Shown here: piece after piece, positions 27,176 through 39,390 of the stretch
Layout of the letters: every line of letters begins with the position of its first letter
How positions within the stretch are numbered: the stretch's first letter is position 1
Source: Saccharothrix violaceirubra
GTDB taxonomy: Bacteria > Actinomycetota > Actinomycetes > Mycobacteriales > Pseudonocardiaceae
Length of the DNA stretch: 64,000 nt
Direction: 5' to 3'
NCBI RefSeq assembly: GCF_014203755.1
Contig: NZ_JACHJS010000001.1
Span: 1,054,001 to 1,118,000, forward strand
Made by a program: the position numbers and the translations under genes
The notes under the pieces: generated by a model
What the model saw: only the letters and a program-made list of their open reading frames with translations
The model's database searches: none
Told to the model about the DNA's origin: nothing

Positions 27176-27214
27176 TCCGGTCGCGTCCCCACCCTCGACG
27201 GGGACGCGACCGGA
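27176..27214. terminator. bidirectional terminator between doxX-like gene and ilvD
   Basis: Perfect 15-bp inverted repeat, TCCGGTCGCGTCCCC (27176-27190) and its complement (27200-27214), 9-nt loop. It sits between two convergent genes. Confidence 0.88.
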
Positions 27215-27220
27215 TCGTCC

Positions 27221-29065
27221 CTACCGGTCGACGTCGCGCACGGCGCCCAGCGAGGCGTCCGTGGCCATGCGCGCGTAGGCCCGCAGCGCCGAGGTCACCG
27301 GGCGCACCCGGTCGACGGGCTGCCACGGCCGCTCCGACGTCTCCATCTTCGCCCGCCGCTCGGCCAGCACCCGCTCGTCGACGAGCAGTTCGAGCTTGCG
27401 CCGCGCCACGTCGATCAGGATGCGGTCGCCGTCCTCGACCAGGCCGATCGCGCCGCCGCCCGCCGCCTCCGGCGAGACGTGGCCGATCGACAGACCCGAG
27501 GTGCCGCCGGAGAACCGGCCGTCGGTGATCAACGCGCACTTCTTGCCCAGGCCCGCGCCCTTGAGGAACGCGGTCGGGTGCAGCATCTCCTGCATGCCCG
27601 GACCGCCCGCCGGACCCTCGTAGCGCACGACCAGCACCTCGCCGGCCTGGATCTGCTTGCCGAGGATCACCGACACGGCCTGCTCCTGGGACTCGACGAC
27701 CCGCGCCGGTCCCTCGAAGCGCCAGAGGTCCTCGTCGATGCCCGCCGACTTGATCACCGCGCCGCGCTCGGCCAGGTTGCCGCGCAGCACCGCGAGCCCG
27801 CCGTCCTTCGTGTACGCGTGCTCGACGTCGCGGATGCAGCCGCCGCCGGCGTCGGTGTCCAGGCGCGACCAGCGGTTCGTGGTGGAGAACGCCTGCGTGG
27901 TGCGCACGCCGCCGGGCGCGGCGTGGAACAGCTCGACCGCCTCGGGCGACGGCGACTCGGCGCGGACGTCCCACGCGGACAGCCAGGACGCCAGGTCCTC
28001 GCTGTGGACGGTGCGCACGTCCTCGTTGAGCAACCCGCCCCGCCAGAGTTCACCCAGCAGGGCCGGGATTCCGCCCGCCCGGTGGACGTCCTCCATGTGG
28101 TAGTCCGAGTTCGGCGACACCTTGGCCAGGCACGGCACCCGACGGGACAGCCCGTCGATGTCCTCCAGGGTGAAACCGATCTCGCCCTCCTGCGCCGCGG
28201 CGAGGATGTGCAGCACGGTGTTCGTCGACCCGCCCATGGCCATGTCCAGCGCCATCGCGTTCTCGAACGCCTTGCGGTTCGCGATCGAGCGCGGCAGGAC
28301 CGACTCGTCGTCCTCGTCGTAGTACTTGCGGCACAGCTCGACGACCGTGGTCCCGGCCCGCGCGAACAGGTCGCGGCGCGCGGCGTGCGTGGCCAGCGTC
28401 GACCCGTTGCCCGGCAGCGCCAGGCCCAGCGCCTCGGTGAGGCAGTTCATCGAGTTCGCGGTGAACATGCCCGAGCACGACCCGCACGTCGGACACGCCG
28501 ACCGCTCGACCTCGGCCAGGCCCGCCTCGTCCACGTCCGGCGACGCGGACGCCGCGATCGCCGTGATCAGGTCGGTCGGCGCGACGGCGACGCCGTCCAC
28601 CACGACCGCCTTGCCGGCCTCCATCGGCCCGCCCGAGACGAACACCACGGGGATGTTCAGGCGCATGGCCGCGTTGAGCATGCCGGGCGTGATCTTGTCG
28701 CAGTTGGAGATGCAGACGATCGCGTCGGCCTGGTGCGCGTTGACCATGTACTCGACGGAGTCGGCGATGATCTCGCGGCTGGGCAGCGAGTAGAGCATGC
28801 CGCTGTGGCCCATCGCGATGCCGTCGTCGACCGCGATCGTGTGGAACTCCCGGGGGACGCCGCCCGCCTCCCGGATCGCCTCGGCCACGATGTCCCCGAG
28901 GTCCCGAAGGTGCACGTGACCCGGCACGAACTGGGTGTAGGAGTTGGCGATGGCCACGATCGGCTTGCCGAAGTCCGAGTCGGTCATGCCGGTCGCGCGC
29001 CACAGCGAGCGGGCGCCCGCCGCGTTGCGGCCGTGGGTGGTGGTTCGGGAACGGAGCGGTGGCAC
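27221..29065 (-). CDS. ilvD: dihydroxy-acid dehydratase
   Basis: 614 aa from ATG 29065. It dehydrates 2,3-dihydroxy-3-methyl acids in valine and isoleucine synthesis. Iron-sulfur cysteines appear in SNCDKITPG and [20 protein letters not shown]; the active-site loop [11 protein letters not shown] and the C-terminal [21 protein letters not shown] are typical. Opposite in strand to ilvBNC 1.4 kb away, so separately controlled. The start is the usual one, [22 protein letters not shown] pattern (first residues). Confidence 0.96.
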   Translation of the reverse strand: MPPLRSRTTTHGRNAAGARSLWRATGMTDSDFGKPIVAIANSYTQFVPGHVHLRDLGDIVAEAIREAGGVPREFHTIAVDDGIAMGHSGMLYSLPSREIIADSVEYMVNAHQADAIVCISNCDKITPGMLNAAMRLNIPVVFVSGGPMEAGKAVVVDGVAVAPTDLITAIAASASPDVDEAGLAEVERSACPTCGSCSGMFTANSMNCLTEALGLALPGNGSTLATHAARRDLFARAGTTVVELCRKYYDEDDESVLPRSIANRKAFENAMALDMAMGGSTNTVLHILAAAQEGEIGFTLEDIDGLSRRVPCLAKVSPNSDYHMEDVHRAGGIPALLGELWRGGLLNEDVRTVHSEDLASWLSAWDVRAESPSPEAVELFHAAPGGVRTTQAFSTTNRWSRLDTDAGGGCIRDVEHAYTKDGGLAVLRGNLAERGAVIKSAGIDEDLWRFEGPARVVESQEQAVSVILGKQIQAGEVLVVRYEGPAGGPGMQEMLHPTAFLKGAGLGKKCALITDGRFSGGTSGLSIGHVSPEAAGGGAIGLVEDGDRILIDVARRKLELLVDERVLAERRAKMETSERPWQPVDRVRPVTSALRAYARMATDASLGAVRDVDR

Positions 29066-29149
29066 GGCTCCTCCAGGATCTGCGTGTGGTGCTGTCGCGA
29101 AACGGCGCGGTCGTGGGCGCCGGAAAGCGGTGCGGGCGGTGCGTCCAGG

Positions 29150-29614
29150 CTACTCCCGCCGCGTCGCCCCGGTGACCGGCCGGTCCTCCCGCAGCGCACC
29201 CGCCACCAGTACGCCCGCCAGCGCGAGCGTGATCACGTGCACGGCCGTGCACCACAGGCAGATCTTCCCGATCAGCACGAATTCGGCCGCGACCAGGTAG
29301 ACGACGAACAGCACGCCCACGCCGGCCGCGCCCAGCCGTGCCCAGTGCAGGCGTCGGTCGCGCCAAGCGGCCGGCAGGCACAGGACCGTGATCCCGACGA
29401 AGAACGCCAGGCCCAGGACCGCGACCGGGATGCCGAGGAACTCGGACTGCTCGCTGGTGGTGACCGTGCCGCAGTCGATCACCGCGCCCTCGGAGCACAG
29501 CAGCACGTCCGGGTCGAAGTGGGTGTAGGTGAGGTACGCCGAGACCGCGAGCCCGGCGATCGCCAGGACCAGGCTGATCAGCGGGAGGGGCGTCGTCCGG
29601 GTGTTCGAACTCAC
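29150..29614 (-). CDS. vitamin K epoxide reductase (VKOR) family protein
   Basis: 154 aa from GTG 29614. Four membrane helices. LCSEGAVIDCGTVTTSEQSEFLGIPVAVLG holds the loop cysteines, and ICLWCTAVH the CXXC active site. Bacterial VKOR re-oxidises periplasmic DsbA-like proteins using menaquinone. It lies 84 nt upstream of ilvD on the same strand. No DsbA domain is fused to it. Confidence 0.9.
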   Translation of the reverse strand: MSSNTRTTPLPLISLVLAIAGLAVSAYLTYTHFDPDVLLCSEGAVIDCGTVTTSEQSEFLGIPVAVLGLAFFVGITVLCLPAAWRDRRLHWARLGAAGVGVLFVVYLVAAEFVLIGKICLWCTAVHVITLALAGVLVAGALREDRPVTGATRRE

Positions 29615-29707
29615 CGTGCCGACTGTACGGAAGCGGCCGTGTCGTCCGGGTCAGGTGGGCGGATCGGGCGAGGTGGACGGGGGTGTGCGACCGGGCAGGT
29701 CTCGCGG

Positions 29708-30211
29708 CTACTTCGCGGTGGGCTTTTCCCCGGCCGGGGCGTCCGGGGTGGTGCTGTCCGGGGTGGTGCCCGCGGGGGCGGCGTCCTCCACGCGGTCCGA
29801 GGCGGTGGCGTCCGTCTCGTCCGGCGCTGCTTCGTCAGGCTCCGGAGCGCTCGGGTCCGGCACCCGGCCGCCGCTGACGACCGAGAGCGCGGGCAGGTGC
29901 CCGGCGCGCACGGCGGGCAACCGGACGAGCGAGCCGTCCGCGAGTCGGGCGCTCAGCCAGCCCCTGGCCACGACCTTGATCGCGGACACCTCCGACCACG
30001 CGATCACGCGCCGGCCGAACGTGCCGCGTGCGACCAGCCGTTCTTCGTCCACAGTGGTCCGGTTGCGCACGACCCACCAGCCGAACCCGAGCGGCAGCAG
30101 GTAGATCGCCTGGAGGCCCGGTGCGGCCCACGCGACCGGAGTGGCGCAGATCGCCGTGGTCAGCGCGGCGAACAGCGCGGGCATGGGCATCCGGAAGACG
30201 ACTCTGCGCAC
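29708..30211 (-). CDS. PH-domain membrane protein (Cfp6/Rv3004-like)
   Basis: 167 aa from GTG 30211 (ATG 30190 is an alternative). One or two N-terminal membrane helices, then the bacterial PH domain core LPLGFGWWVVRNRTTVDEERLVARGTFGRRVIAWSEV (RNRTTVDEERLV, about residues 39-50), and an acidic Pro/Thr-rich tail. Mycobacterium cfp6 occupies the same place next to ilvB. Function unknown. Confidence 0.8.
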   Translation of the reverse strand: MRRVVFRMPMPALFAALTTAICATPVAWAAPGLQAIYLLPLGFGWWVVRNRTTVDEERLVARGTFGRRVIAWSEVSAIKVVARGWLSARLADGSLVRLPAVRAGHLPALSVVSGGRVPDPSAPEPDEAAPDETDATASDRVEDAAPAGTTPDSTTPDAPAGEKPTAK

Positions 30212-30344
30212 GTCGGGACATGCTGCCACCGGTCGTTCGAGCGGGTGATGGCGGGCCGGTTTCCCCTGATCGGAGCGTCCACGATCCGGGAGTGCCATCC
30301 CGCACAGTTGACGCCCGCCTTCATTGACGGTTAACGTCCCTGCC

Positions 30345-30392
30345 ATGCAGCGCAACCTCGTTCTCGTACTTCCCAGGCGCGTCGACGCCTAG
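30345..30392 (+). CDS. ilvBNC leader peptide
   Basis: 15-codon frame, ATG 30345 to TAG 30390-30392, reading [15 protein letters not shown]. Five of its residues in a row-like cluster are Leu or Val (LVLVL), plus another Val later. It lies just upstream of two competing hairpins and the ilvB gene. In Corynebacterium the ilvBNC operon is controlled by a similar branched-chain-rich leader peptide (known). Too short to be found by length alone; context makes it convincing. Confidence 0.85.
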   Translation: MQRNLVLVLPRRVDA

Positions 30393-30454
30393 GCAAGCGA
30401 GCTTGCGTCGACGCGCGACCCTCGTCCGACCCTGCGGGTTGGCGAGGGTTTTTT
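30378..30454 (+). promoter_or_regulatory. ilvBNC transcription attenuator
   Basis: First hairpin: CGCGTCGACGC (30378-30388) pairs with GCGTCGACGCG (30405-30415), with an inner GCAAG/CTTGC stem; it overlaps the last leader codons. Second: ACCCTCG...CGACCC pairs with GGGTTG...CGAGGGT, followed by a run of six T (30449-30454), a rare classical intrinsic terminator in this GC-rich DNA. Ribosome stalling at Leu/Val codons would be expected to change the folding and allow read-through into ilvB, 43 nt downstream. Confidence 0.85.
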
Positions 30455-30496
30455 CGTGCCCGGACCGTGCATTCTCCTTACCCACGAGGCAGACAG

Positions 30497-33917
<3,421 letters not shown>

Positions 33918-33986
33918 GACCTGCGGGTTCGCTGCCGGGGTGTGCGGTGTCCCCACGCACCGCGCACTCCGGTATACCTAGTTTCC

Positions 33987-34256
33987 ATGACCGAGAGCGC
34001 GCCGATCTACGACGACAAGGCCCACGTCAGAGGCAATCTCGACCTGTCCGCAGCGGGTTGGATTCGCAGTGACGAAGGGGCGGAGGACGAGGACGAGCAC
34101 GTCGAGATCGCCTTCGTGGAGCACAGCGACGGGGTCACGTACACCGCGATGCGGAACTCCGCCCATCCCGATGGGCCGGTGTTGGTGTTCACGCCGGCCG
34201 AGTGGGAGGCGTTCATCCTGGGGGTCAAGGACGGGGAGTTCGACGAACCCTGGTGA
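33987..34256 (+). CDS. DUF397-domain protein, stand-alone
   Basis: 89 aa from ATG 33987. The region W-I-R-S...VEIAFVEHSDGVTYTAMRNSAHPDGPVLVFTPAEWEAFILGVKDGEFD is the DUF397 pattern of actinomycetes. Such proteins usually accompany a helix-turn-helix regulator of the BldB-like signalling pairs; no partner is adjacent here. The domain is acidic and lacks membrane parts. Confidence 0.85.
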   Translation: MTESAPIYDDKAHVRGNLDLSAAGWIRSDEGAEDEDEHVEIAFVEHSDGVTYTAMRNSAHPDGPVLVFTPAEWEAFILGVKDGEFDEPW

Positions 34257-34729
34257 GGGTTCGTGCCTGGTGGCCGTGTTCGGGGTCGGGTCGGGGAAGC
34301 GCTGGTGCCTGGCGGGTGTCGTCGTGGGGCGCTGACGGAAGCGTTCAAGCGTCGCTCGCCGCTGGGCAGGCCGCCAGGGGCACTCAGGGGGATTCCGCCT
34401 TCGACTGTTGCCGTCGTGGGTTGGCCGTGATGCTGCCGGTGCTTCGCACAGGGTTCGCTGCCGGCAGGTCGCGGGGCTGATGGTGATGCTGCCGGTGTCT
34501 CGTGGTCTGTCTGTCTGTCCATCTGTGGCTGTGTGGGCGATTTTTCGGTGTCGTGCTCATCTGCCTTCGGGTGGATTCCCTCCCGGGCCGACCTCCCGCC
34601 CGTTCCGTCGGTCGGCGGGACTATGCTCGGGCGGAACCCGGACACACTGTCGTGGCCGGTCGGCGCGGGTATCCGCTGCGACGGCCGCCCGCGCATCCCA
34701 CCCGTCCACACCCTCCGGGAGCGACGTCC
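34257..34729. other. intergenic region upstream of serA
   Basis: About 470 bp with no convincing gene. It holds a 15-bp direct repeat GTGATGCTGCCGGTG (34427-34441 and 34483-34497) and a GTCTGTCTGTCTGT run (34505-34518). A lower-GC stretch with GCGATTTTTCGGTG around 34538-34551 may be promoter. A long untranslated leader for serA is possible, but I recognise no riboswitch. Confidence 0.4.
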
Positions 34730-36316
34730 GTGACCAAGCCCGTTGTCCTGATCGCCGAGAAGCTCGCGCCGTCCGTTCTCGACGTCTTCGGTGACGGCAT
34801 CGAGGTGCGCCACGTGGACGGCACCGACCGTCCCGCGTTGCTCGCCGCCGTGGCCGACGCCGACGCGCTCCTGGTCCGGTCCGCGACCAAGGTCGACGCC
34901 GAGGTTCTCAAGGCCACCACCAAGCTCAAGGTCGTCGCCCGTGCGGGCGTCGGGCTCGACAACGTCGAGGTGCCCGTCGCGACCGAGCGCGGCGTCATGG
35001 TCGTGAACGCGCCGACCAGCAACATCGTCAGCGCCGCCGAGCACGCCGTCGCGCTGCTGCTCGCGGTCGCCCGGCAGATCCCGGCCGCGCACGCCACCCT
35101 CCAGAACCACGAGTGGAAGCGCAGCAAGTTCAACGGTGTCGAGCTGAACGGCAAGACGGTCGGCGTCGTGGGCCTGGGCAAGATCGGCCAGCTGTTCGCC
35201 GCCCGCGTGGCCGCGTTCGGCACCTCGCTCATCGCGTACGACCCGTACGTGTCCGAGGCCCGCGCCGCGCAGTTGGGCATCGAGCTGGTGTCGCTGGACG
35301 AGCTGCTCGAGCGCGCCGACGCGATCAGCATCCACCTGCCCAAGACGCCCGAGACCAAGGGTCTGATCGGTGCCGCGCAGCTGGGCAAGACCAAGCGGGG
35401 CGTCATCATCGTCAACGCGGCGCGGGGTGGTTTGGTCGACGAGGAGGCGCTCGCCGAGGCCGTGCGCTCCGGCCAGGTCGGCGGTGCCGGTGTGGACGTG
35501 TTCTCCACCGAGCCCACCACCGAGAGCCCGCTGTTCGGCGTGCCCAACATCGTGGTGACGCCGCACCTGGGCGCGTCCACGGGAGAGGCGCAGGACCGCG
35601 CGGGCACGGACGTGGCCAAGTCGGTGCTGCTGGCCCTGCAGGGCGAGTTCGTGCCGGACGCGGTGAACGTGCGCGGCGGCGGTGTCGGCGAAGAGGTCCG
35701 GCCGTACCTGCCGCTGGTGCAGAAGCTCGGCACGGTCGTGGCCGCGCTCAGCGCCAAGGCGCCCACCAGCGTCACCATCGAGGTGCGCGGCGAACTGTCC
35801 AACGAGGACGTCGACGTCCTGCCGCTCGCCGCGCTGCGCGGCGTGTTCTCCCGCGTGGTCGAGGAGCAGGTCACCTTCGTCAACGCGCCGGCGCTCGCCG
35901 AGTCGCTGGGCGTGACGGTCGACCTGGTGAAGGGCTCCGAGAGCGCCAACCACCGCAGCCTGGTGACGGTGCGCGCGGTGCAGGCGGACGGCGCGGTGAT
36001 CACCGTGTCCGGCACCCTGACCGGCCTCGACCAGGTCGAGAAGCTGGTCGGCGTCAACGGCCGCGGCTTCGACCTGCGTGCCGAGGGCAACGTGCTGCTG
36101 CTGGAGTACCCGGACCGGCCCGGCGTGATGGGCACGGTCGGCACGCTGCTCGGCGAGGCGGGCGTCAACGTCGAGGCGGCGCAGATCAGCCAGACCAAGG
36201 ACGGCGCGGACGCGTTCATGCTGCTGCGCGTGGACCGGCCGGTCGACAACGCGGTGCTGGACCCGATCGGCGCGGCCGTCGGCGCCCGGACCGTCCGCTC
36301 GGTGAACTTCGACTGA
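34730..36316 (+). CDS. serA: D-3-phosphoglycerate dehydrogenase
   Basis: 528 aa from GTG 34730, TCCGGGAG upstream; the long type found in Mycobacterium. Nucleotide-binding VGVVGLGKIGQLFAARVAAFG; catalytic Arg (VNAARGGLVDEEAL), Glu and His (VVTPHLGASTGEAQDRAG). An intervening ASB domain is followed by a C-terminal ACT domain (LLLEYPDRPGVMGTVGTLLGEAGVNV) for serine feedback. First step of serine synthesis. It is the last recognisable backbone gene before the accessory region. Confidence 0.97.
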   Translation: MTKPVVLIAEKLAPSVLDVFGDGIEVRHVDGTDRPALLAAVADADALLVRSATKVDAEVLKATTKLKVVARAGVGLDNVEVPVATERGVMVVNAPTSNIVSAAEHAVALLLAVARQIPAAHATLQNHEWKRSKFNGVELNGKTVGVVGLGKIGQLFAARVAAFGTSLIAYDPYVSEARAAQLGIELVSLDELLERADAISIHLPKTPETKGLIGAAQLGKTKRGVIIVNAARGGLVDEEALAEAVRSGQVGGAGVDVFSTEPTTESPLFGVPNIVVTPHLGASTGEAQDRAGTDVAKSVLLALQGEFVPDAVNVRGGGVGEEVRPYLPLVQKLGTVVAALSAKAPTSVTIEVRGELSNEDVDVLPLAALRGVFSRVVEEQVTFVNAPALAESLGVTVDLVKGSESANHRSLVTVRAVQADGAVITVSGTLTGLDQVEKLVGVNGRGFDLRAEGNVLLLEYPDRPGVMGTVGTLLGEAGVNVEAAQISQTKDGADAFMLLRVDRPVDNAVLDPIGAAVGARTVRSVNFD

Positions 36317-36329
36317 TTCGTCGGTGACG

Positions 36330-36368
36330 CACCGGGGTTCACGTTAGATATCGTTGTGAGCCCCGGTG
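36330..36368 (+). terminator. terminator after serA
   Basis: CACCGGGGTTCAC (36330-36342) pairs with GTGAGCCCCGGTG (36356-36368), 13 bp with one G-T pair and a 13-nt loop, starting 13 nt after the serA stop. Confidence 0.75.
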
Positions 36369-36866
36369 TTGTCACACTTCACCGTTGAGTGTCAAATCTG
36401 TGGTTTACGTCACTCAAAATGCCTAATTGTTCCGGATGGTCACTCGAATAGGTTGCCCCCACGAGGTTGACCCGGTGCCGTAGAGGGCACGGCACCACGC
36501 GGGCGTGACACCTACCGGATTTTGATCACTGACCGTGCTCGCGAACACCACGCCGGGTGGGCTGACCTGCGGCCGTATGGGCAGACGTTTTTCGGCGGGC
36601 ACTGAAGCCACAGACCGTACCGGCGGACGCTCCACCGTGCTGGCGAACGCGGCGCCGGACTCATAAACGGTGGGTTTAGGGTGGCTCACGCCCCTGCGCG
36701 GCATACGGCACGGCGCTCTACCGTGAGTTGTATTCACGTTGAATATTGAGCGTCACGGGTGATCATGTTACGCCGATCGGCGGCGAGCACCTGTCCATGT
36801 ACCGATGGACGTGTTGGATGGAATTTCCGCAAATCGCGTACCCGCCCTGCGACACCCGGGGGACCA
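36369..36866. other. unexplained lower-GC intergenic block at the backbone/accessory junction
   Basis: About 500 bp without a supportable gene, less GC-rich than its surroundings. It holds an imperfect direct repeat beginning ACCGTGCT[C/G]GCGAAC (36532-36556 and 36634-36658, 21 of 25 identical, 102 bp apart) and an inverted pair in which GTAGAGGGCACGGCACCACG (36480-36499) resembles the reverse of 36700-36722. The left attachment site of the element may lie here, but I see no tRNA gene and cannot identify att cores. Confidence 0.4.
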
Positions 36867-37121
36867 GTGACCACAGACCGTGACAGCGGAGGAGTCCAGC
36901 TCTGGAACATCCTCGCGAACATGCTGCACCGACGGGCGAATCTCCCGGCGGACACGCTCATCACCGACACGATCGTCATATCTCGCACGGTGCGTTACGA
37001 CGCCGACGGACACCCCCGATACCGCGTACACCTCACCCACCCGCACGGCCCCATGGACCCCCATCTGGAGCAAGGCATCCTGGAGGCCGCACTGCGGCAG
37101 TCCCACGAGCGGACGTCCTAA
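36867..37121 (+). CDS. small hypothetical protein, first gene of the accessory region
   Basis: 84 aa from GTG 36867 with GGGGGA upstream; the frame is open earlier but without a good start. Sequence includes LWNILANMLHRRANLPADTL and VRYDADGHPRYRVHLTHPHG. No family recognised. It converges on the repressor gene and overlaps it by 4 nt at the 3' ends. Confidence 0.6.
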   Translation: MTTDRDSGGVQLWNILANMLHRRANLPADTLITDTIVISRTVRYDADGHPRYRVHLTHPHGPMDPHLEQGILEAALRQSHERTS

Positions 37122-37639
37122 TCGACCCTGGTGCTAATCGTGTCCGCCAAGGTCGCACCTTCTCCCGCGGCGGCGATTTCGTCGCCCGCGCGGTCTCCCG
37201 CCGCCGCGACCTCCGACCCCGAATGCACGACAGGTCCGGGACCGACGTCGTATCCCCGGGCGCGGAGCAGGGAGTCGACGATCGCCTCGATCGCCGAGAA
37301 GTCGGCGGGGGCGAGCTTCACCAGCTTGCCCGCCAGGTGGCGTGCCTCCGGTGGCTCTTCTTCTTCGGACGCCTCCACTTTGTATCCGGCGAGTCGGAGC
37401 CACACGGAGGGCCGCTCCTCGAGCCCGGACGCCACCCGACGCACGACGTCCTCGCTTGGTTTCCACGGCTCGCCCGGCAGGTGGGTCATGTAGCCCCGCA
37501 CCAGGTTGCTGACGGTCTGGGGGCTGAGCCCGGACCGCTTCGCGAACCTGTTCTGAGACCATCCGCGCTGACGCAGCGACGCAGTCAGCCGCTCACCGAA
37601 GGCCCACTGCGTCCGAGGCTCGCCATCCCCGACTGTCAT
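37118..37639 (-). CDS. cI-like XRE-family repressor
   Basis: 173 aa from ATG 37639, which has GGGAGG 9 nt upstream. Residues about 16-70 form a helix-turn-helix, ERLTASLRQRGWSQNRFAKRSGLSPQTVSNLVRG. The C-terminal half has helical and low-complexity parts (SEEEEPPEARHLAGKLVKLAP). It is divergent from a smaller helix-turn-helix gene at 37728, the usual layout of a phage or ICE lysis-lysogeny switch, with an operator-like repeat between them. Confidence 0.85.
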   Translation of the reverse strand: MTVGDGEPRTQWAFGERLTASLRQRGWSQNRFAKRSGLSPQTVSNLVRGYMTHLPGEPWKPSEDVVRRVASGLEERPSVWLRLAGYKVEASEEEEPPEARHLAGKLVKLAPADFSAIEAIVDSLLRARGYDVGPGPVVHSGSEVAAAGDRAGDEIAAAGEGATLADTISTRVD

Positions 37640-37697
37640 GGGCGGCATCCTCCCGGATCGGGCACTGCCCGTCGAGCGGTACCCGCTCGCACTTGCC

Positions 37698-37729
37698 TTT
37701 GGATGGTCTTGGATATAATTTGGATGCAT
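37698..37729 (+). promoter_or_regulatory. promoter/operator with three TTGGAT repeats, copy 1
   Basis: Three TTGGAT units occur 11-12 bp apart (37699, 37710, 37720), with a perfect TATAAT box (37714-37719) between the second and third and TTGCCT (37693-37698) as a possible -35. The block runs into the ATG of the Cro-like gene (37728), implying a nearly leaderless message. A second copy, 26 of 32 bases identical, is at 44550-44581, so one regulator could control both transcripts. Confidence 0.7.
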
Positions 37730-37994
37730 GTCGTCCTCCCTCCCGACACCCCAGGAGATCCGTGATCTCCGGATGGCCGCACGGCTCAGTCAGGTCGAAC
37801 TTGCCCAGCTCACCGGCCTGAGCCGCAACACCGTGCAGGCAGCCGAGCAGGGGCGCCTGACCACCCGTACCGCGCGCGCACTCGGTTGTGTACTGCGCGA
37901 ACTTCAAGTCCCCTCCGATCGGCTCACCCAGGTCGAGCGGCAACTCGCCGACCTCACGGCCCAGGTCGAGCAACTGGCCCGAGGTGCGGCGTGA
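37728..37994 (+). CDS. Cro-like XRE-family regulator
   Basis: 88 aa from ATG 37728. Residues about 8-60 are a compact helix-turn-helix (IRDLRMAARLSQVELAQLTGLSRNTVQAAEQG); residues 63-85 form a short coiled-coil-like tail (RLTQVERQLADLTAQVEQL), probably for dimerisation. First gene rightward from the switch; overlaps the next gene as GTGA. Confidence 0.85.
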   Translation: MSSSLPTPQEIRDLRMAARLSQVELAQLTGLSRNTVQAAEQGRLTTRTARALGCVLRELQVPSDRLTQVERQLADLTAQVEQLARGAA

Positions 37995-38446
37995 CGTACT
38001 TCCTCGCCGAACGTCGCGCCCTCGCGCACCGCCCCCTGGTCAAGATCGCGTACACCGTCCCCGAAGCCGCCACGGCCCTCGGTAAACCCGACCACACCAT
38101 CCGCCGGCTGATCGCCAGAGGCGTCATCCGCAGCCGTAACACCGGGTCCGAGTACCTCATCGCCGGCGGAACACTGCTCGACCTCGTCGAGGGCACGCTC
38201 CCGGGCATCGTCGACCACCGCGACGTCGTCCACGCCGACGATTACTACCTCACCGCCGATCTGCTGGCCCTGCTCCCCCTCAGCGAGGAGCAGATACGAG
38301 GACTCGTGCACCCCGGCAACGCCAGGTTCCGTAAAGGCCCGCTAGTGCCGACGCACCGCAGTCCGCGACTCATCGTGCCCGGGAGCAGCCTGCTGGAGTA
38401 CCTGAACGGCGAGGACGCCCCGATCCGACACTCCGCGTCCGCGTGA
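37991..38446 (+). CDS. excisionase/MerR-type DNA-binding protein
   Basis: 151 aa from GTG 37991. IAYTVPEAATALGKPDHTIRRLIARGVIRSRNTGSEYLI is a winged helix of the excisionase (Xis)/MerR type. The remainder has a second repeat-like half (YYLTADLLALLPLSEEQIRGLVHPG). It may act in excision or in regulation; no integrase gene is in view. Confidence 0.7.
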   Translation: MTYFLAERRALAHRPLVKIAYTVPEAATALGKPDHTIRRLIARGVIRSRNTGSEYLIAGGTLLDLVEGTLPGIVDHRDVVHADDYYLTADLLALLPLSEEQIRGLVHPGNARFRKGPLVPTHRSPRLIVPGSSLLEYLNGEDAPIRHSASA

Positions 38447-38474
38447 TCGAACTCTTACCCCCGCCAATCACAGC

Positions 38475-38524
38475 GGTGGGTCGTCCTCCACACCGGATTG
38501 CGCCCGGTACGGCGACGACCCACC
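38475..38524. terminator. hairpin before the exonuclease gene
   Basis: GGTGGGTCGTC (38475-38485) pairs perfectly with GACGACCCACC (38514-38524), loop 28 nt, in the 161-bp gap between the excisionase-like gene and the exonuclease. Possible partial terminator. Confidence 0.5.
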
Positions 38525-38607
38525 CAGAACACGAGGAGTCGACTCGTGCCCGAACGTAACCATCCCATACCGGCGCAAGCCATCCTTACCGCCCCGGAGG
38601 TCGCGTC

Positions 38608-39390
38608 GTGATCAAGCGCTGGCAGCAGGGCTCCGGCCATTGCTACTCCATCGACGGCAAACGCGCCCTCGGGGTCACCACGGTCCTCAAGGCCGTGCCG
38701 AAGGAACTCGTCGGCTGGTCCGCCAGGACCGTCGCGGACTTCGTGGTCGAGCACCCCGGTCTGCTCCAGGACCTGATCCGCGACGGCGGCGGCGACGCCA
38801 CCCGCGACTTCCTCGCCGGACTCCCCTTCCAGCAGCGCAACGCCGCCGCCGTACGCGGAACCGCGGTCCACCGCCTGGCAGAGCGGATCATGCACGGCGA
38901 CGAGGTCGAGGTGCCCGACGACCTGGTGCCGTACGTCCGGTCCTACATCGCGTTCTGCGACGACTGGCAGCCGACCGCGCTGCACTCCGAACTGGTGGTC
39001 GCCTCCCGCAAGCACGGCTACGCTGGCACGCTCGACTCGATCCTGCGGATCCCCGTCCAGGGGCTGGGGGTCGTGCAGGTGGACTACAAGACCGGCAACG
39101 GCGTGTACGGCGAGGTCGCACTGCAGACCGCCGCCTACCGCTACGCCGACGTCTACCTCGACGAGGACGGCGTCGAGCAGCCGATGGTCCCGGTCGACGG
39201 CGTCTACGTGCTGCACGTGCGCCCCGAGGGCTACGAGCTGATGCCGCTGGAGGCCGGGCCGGCGACGTTCGACAGGTTCCTGGCAGTGCTGGAGATGTAC
39301 CGGCAGGTGATCCGACCGGTACAGCGGGTCCGGCCGCTCGACCGGCTGATCGGCGCCCCGCTGTCGATCGACGCGCCGGCGGTGGCCTGA
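38608..39390 (+). CDS. RecB/Cas4-type PD-(D/E)xK exonuclease
   Basis: 260 aa from ATG 38608. Nuclease motifs in order: GTAVHRLAERIMHG (His), SELVVASRKHGYAGTLDSIL (Asp of GTLD), VVQVDYKTGNG (D-x-K) and ALQTAAYRYAD (Q-x3-Y). It lacks the four cysteines of Cas4. Together with the ERF gene sharing one base with its stop, this is a phage-type double-strand end resection and annealing pair. Confidence 0.88.
   Translation: MIKRWQQGSGHCYSIDGKRALGVTTVLKAVPKELVGWSARTVADFVVEHPGLLQDLIRDGGGDATRDFLAGLPFQQRNAAAVRGTAVHRLAERIMHGDEVEVPDDLVPYVRSYIAFCDDWQPTALHSELVVASRKHGYAGTLDSILRIPVQGLGVVQVDYKTGNGVYGEVALQTAAYRYADVYLDEDGVEQPMVPVDGVYVLHVRPEGYELMPLEAGPATFDRFLAVLEMYRQVIRPVQRVRPLDRLIGAPLSIDAPAVA

Noticed and set aside
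27479..30334. 951-codon plus-strand frame opposite ilvD, VKOR and the PH-domain gene
   Set aside because: Shadow of three well-supported minus-strand genes.
34007..36375. Long minus-strand frames opposite serA
   Set aside because: No domain and shadow composition; SerA is unambiguous on the plus strand.
36423..36737. 104-codon minus-strand frame with internally repeated segments
   Set aside because: The repetition reflects DNA-level repeats in the junction block; no ribosome site and no domain.
36317..36866. tRNA gene as an integration target at the element's left end
   Set aside because: No cloverleaf, T-loop GGTTCGA-type block or acceptor pair could be found by eye.
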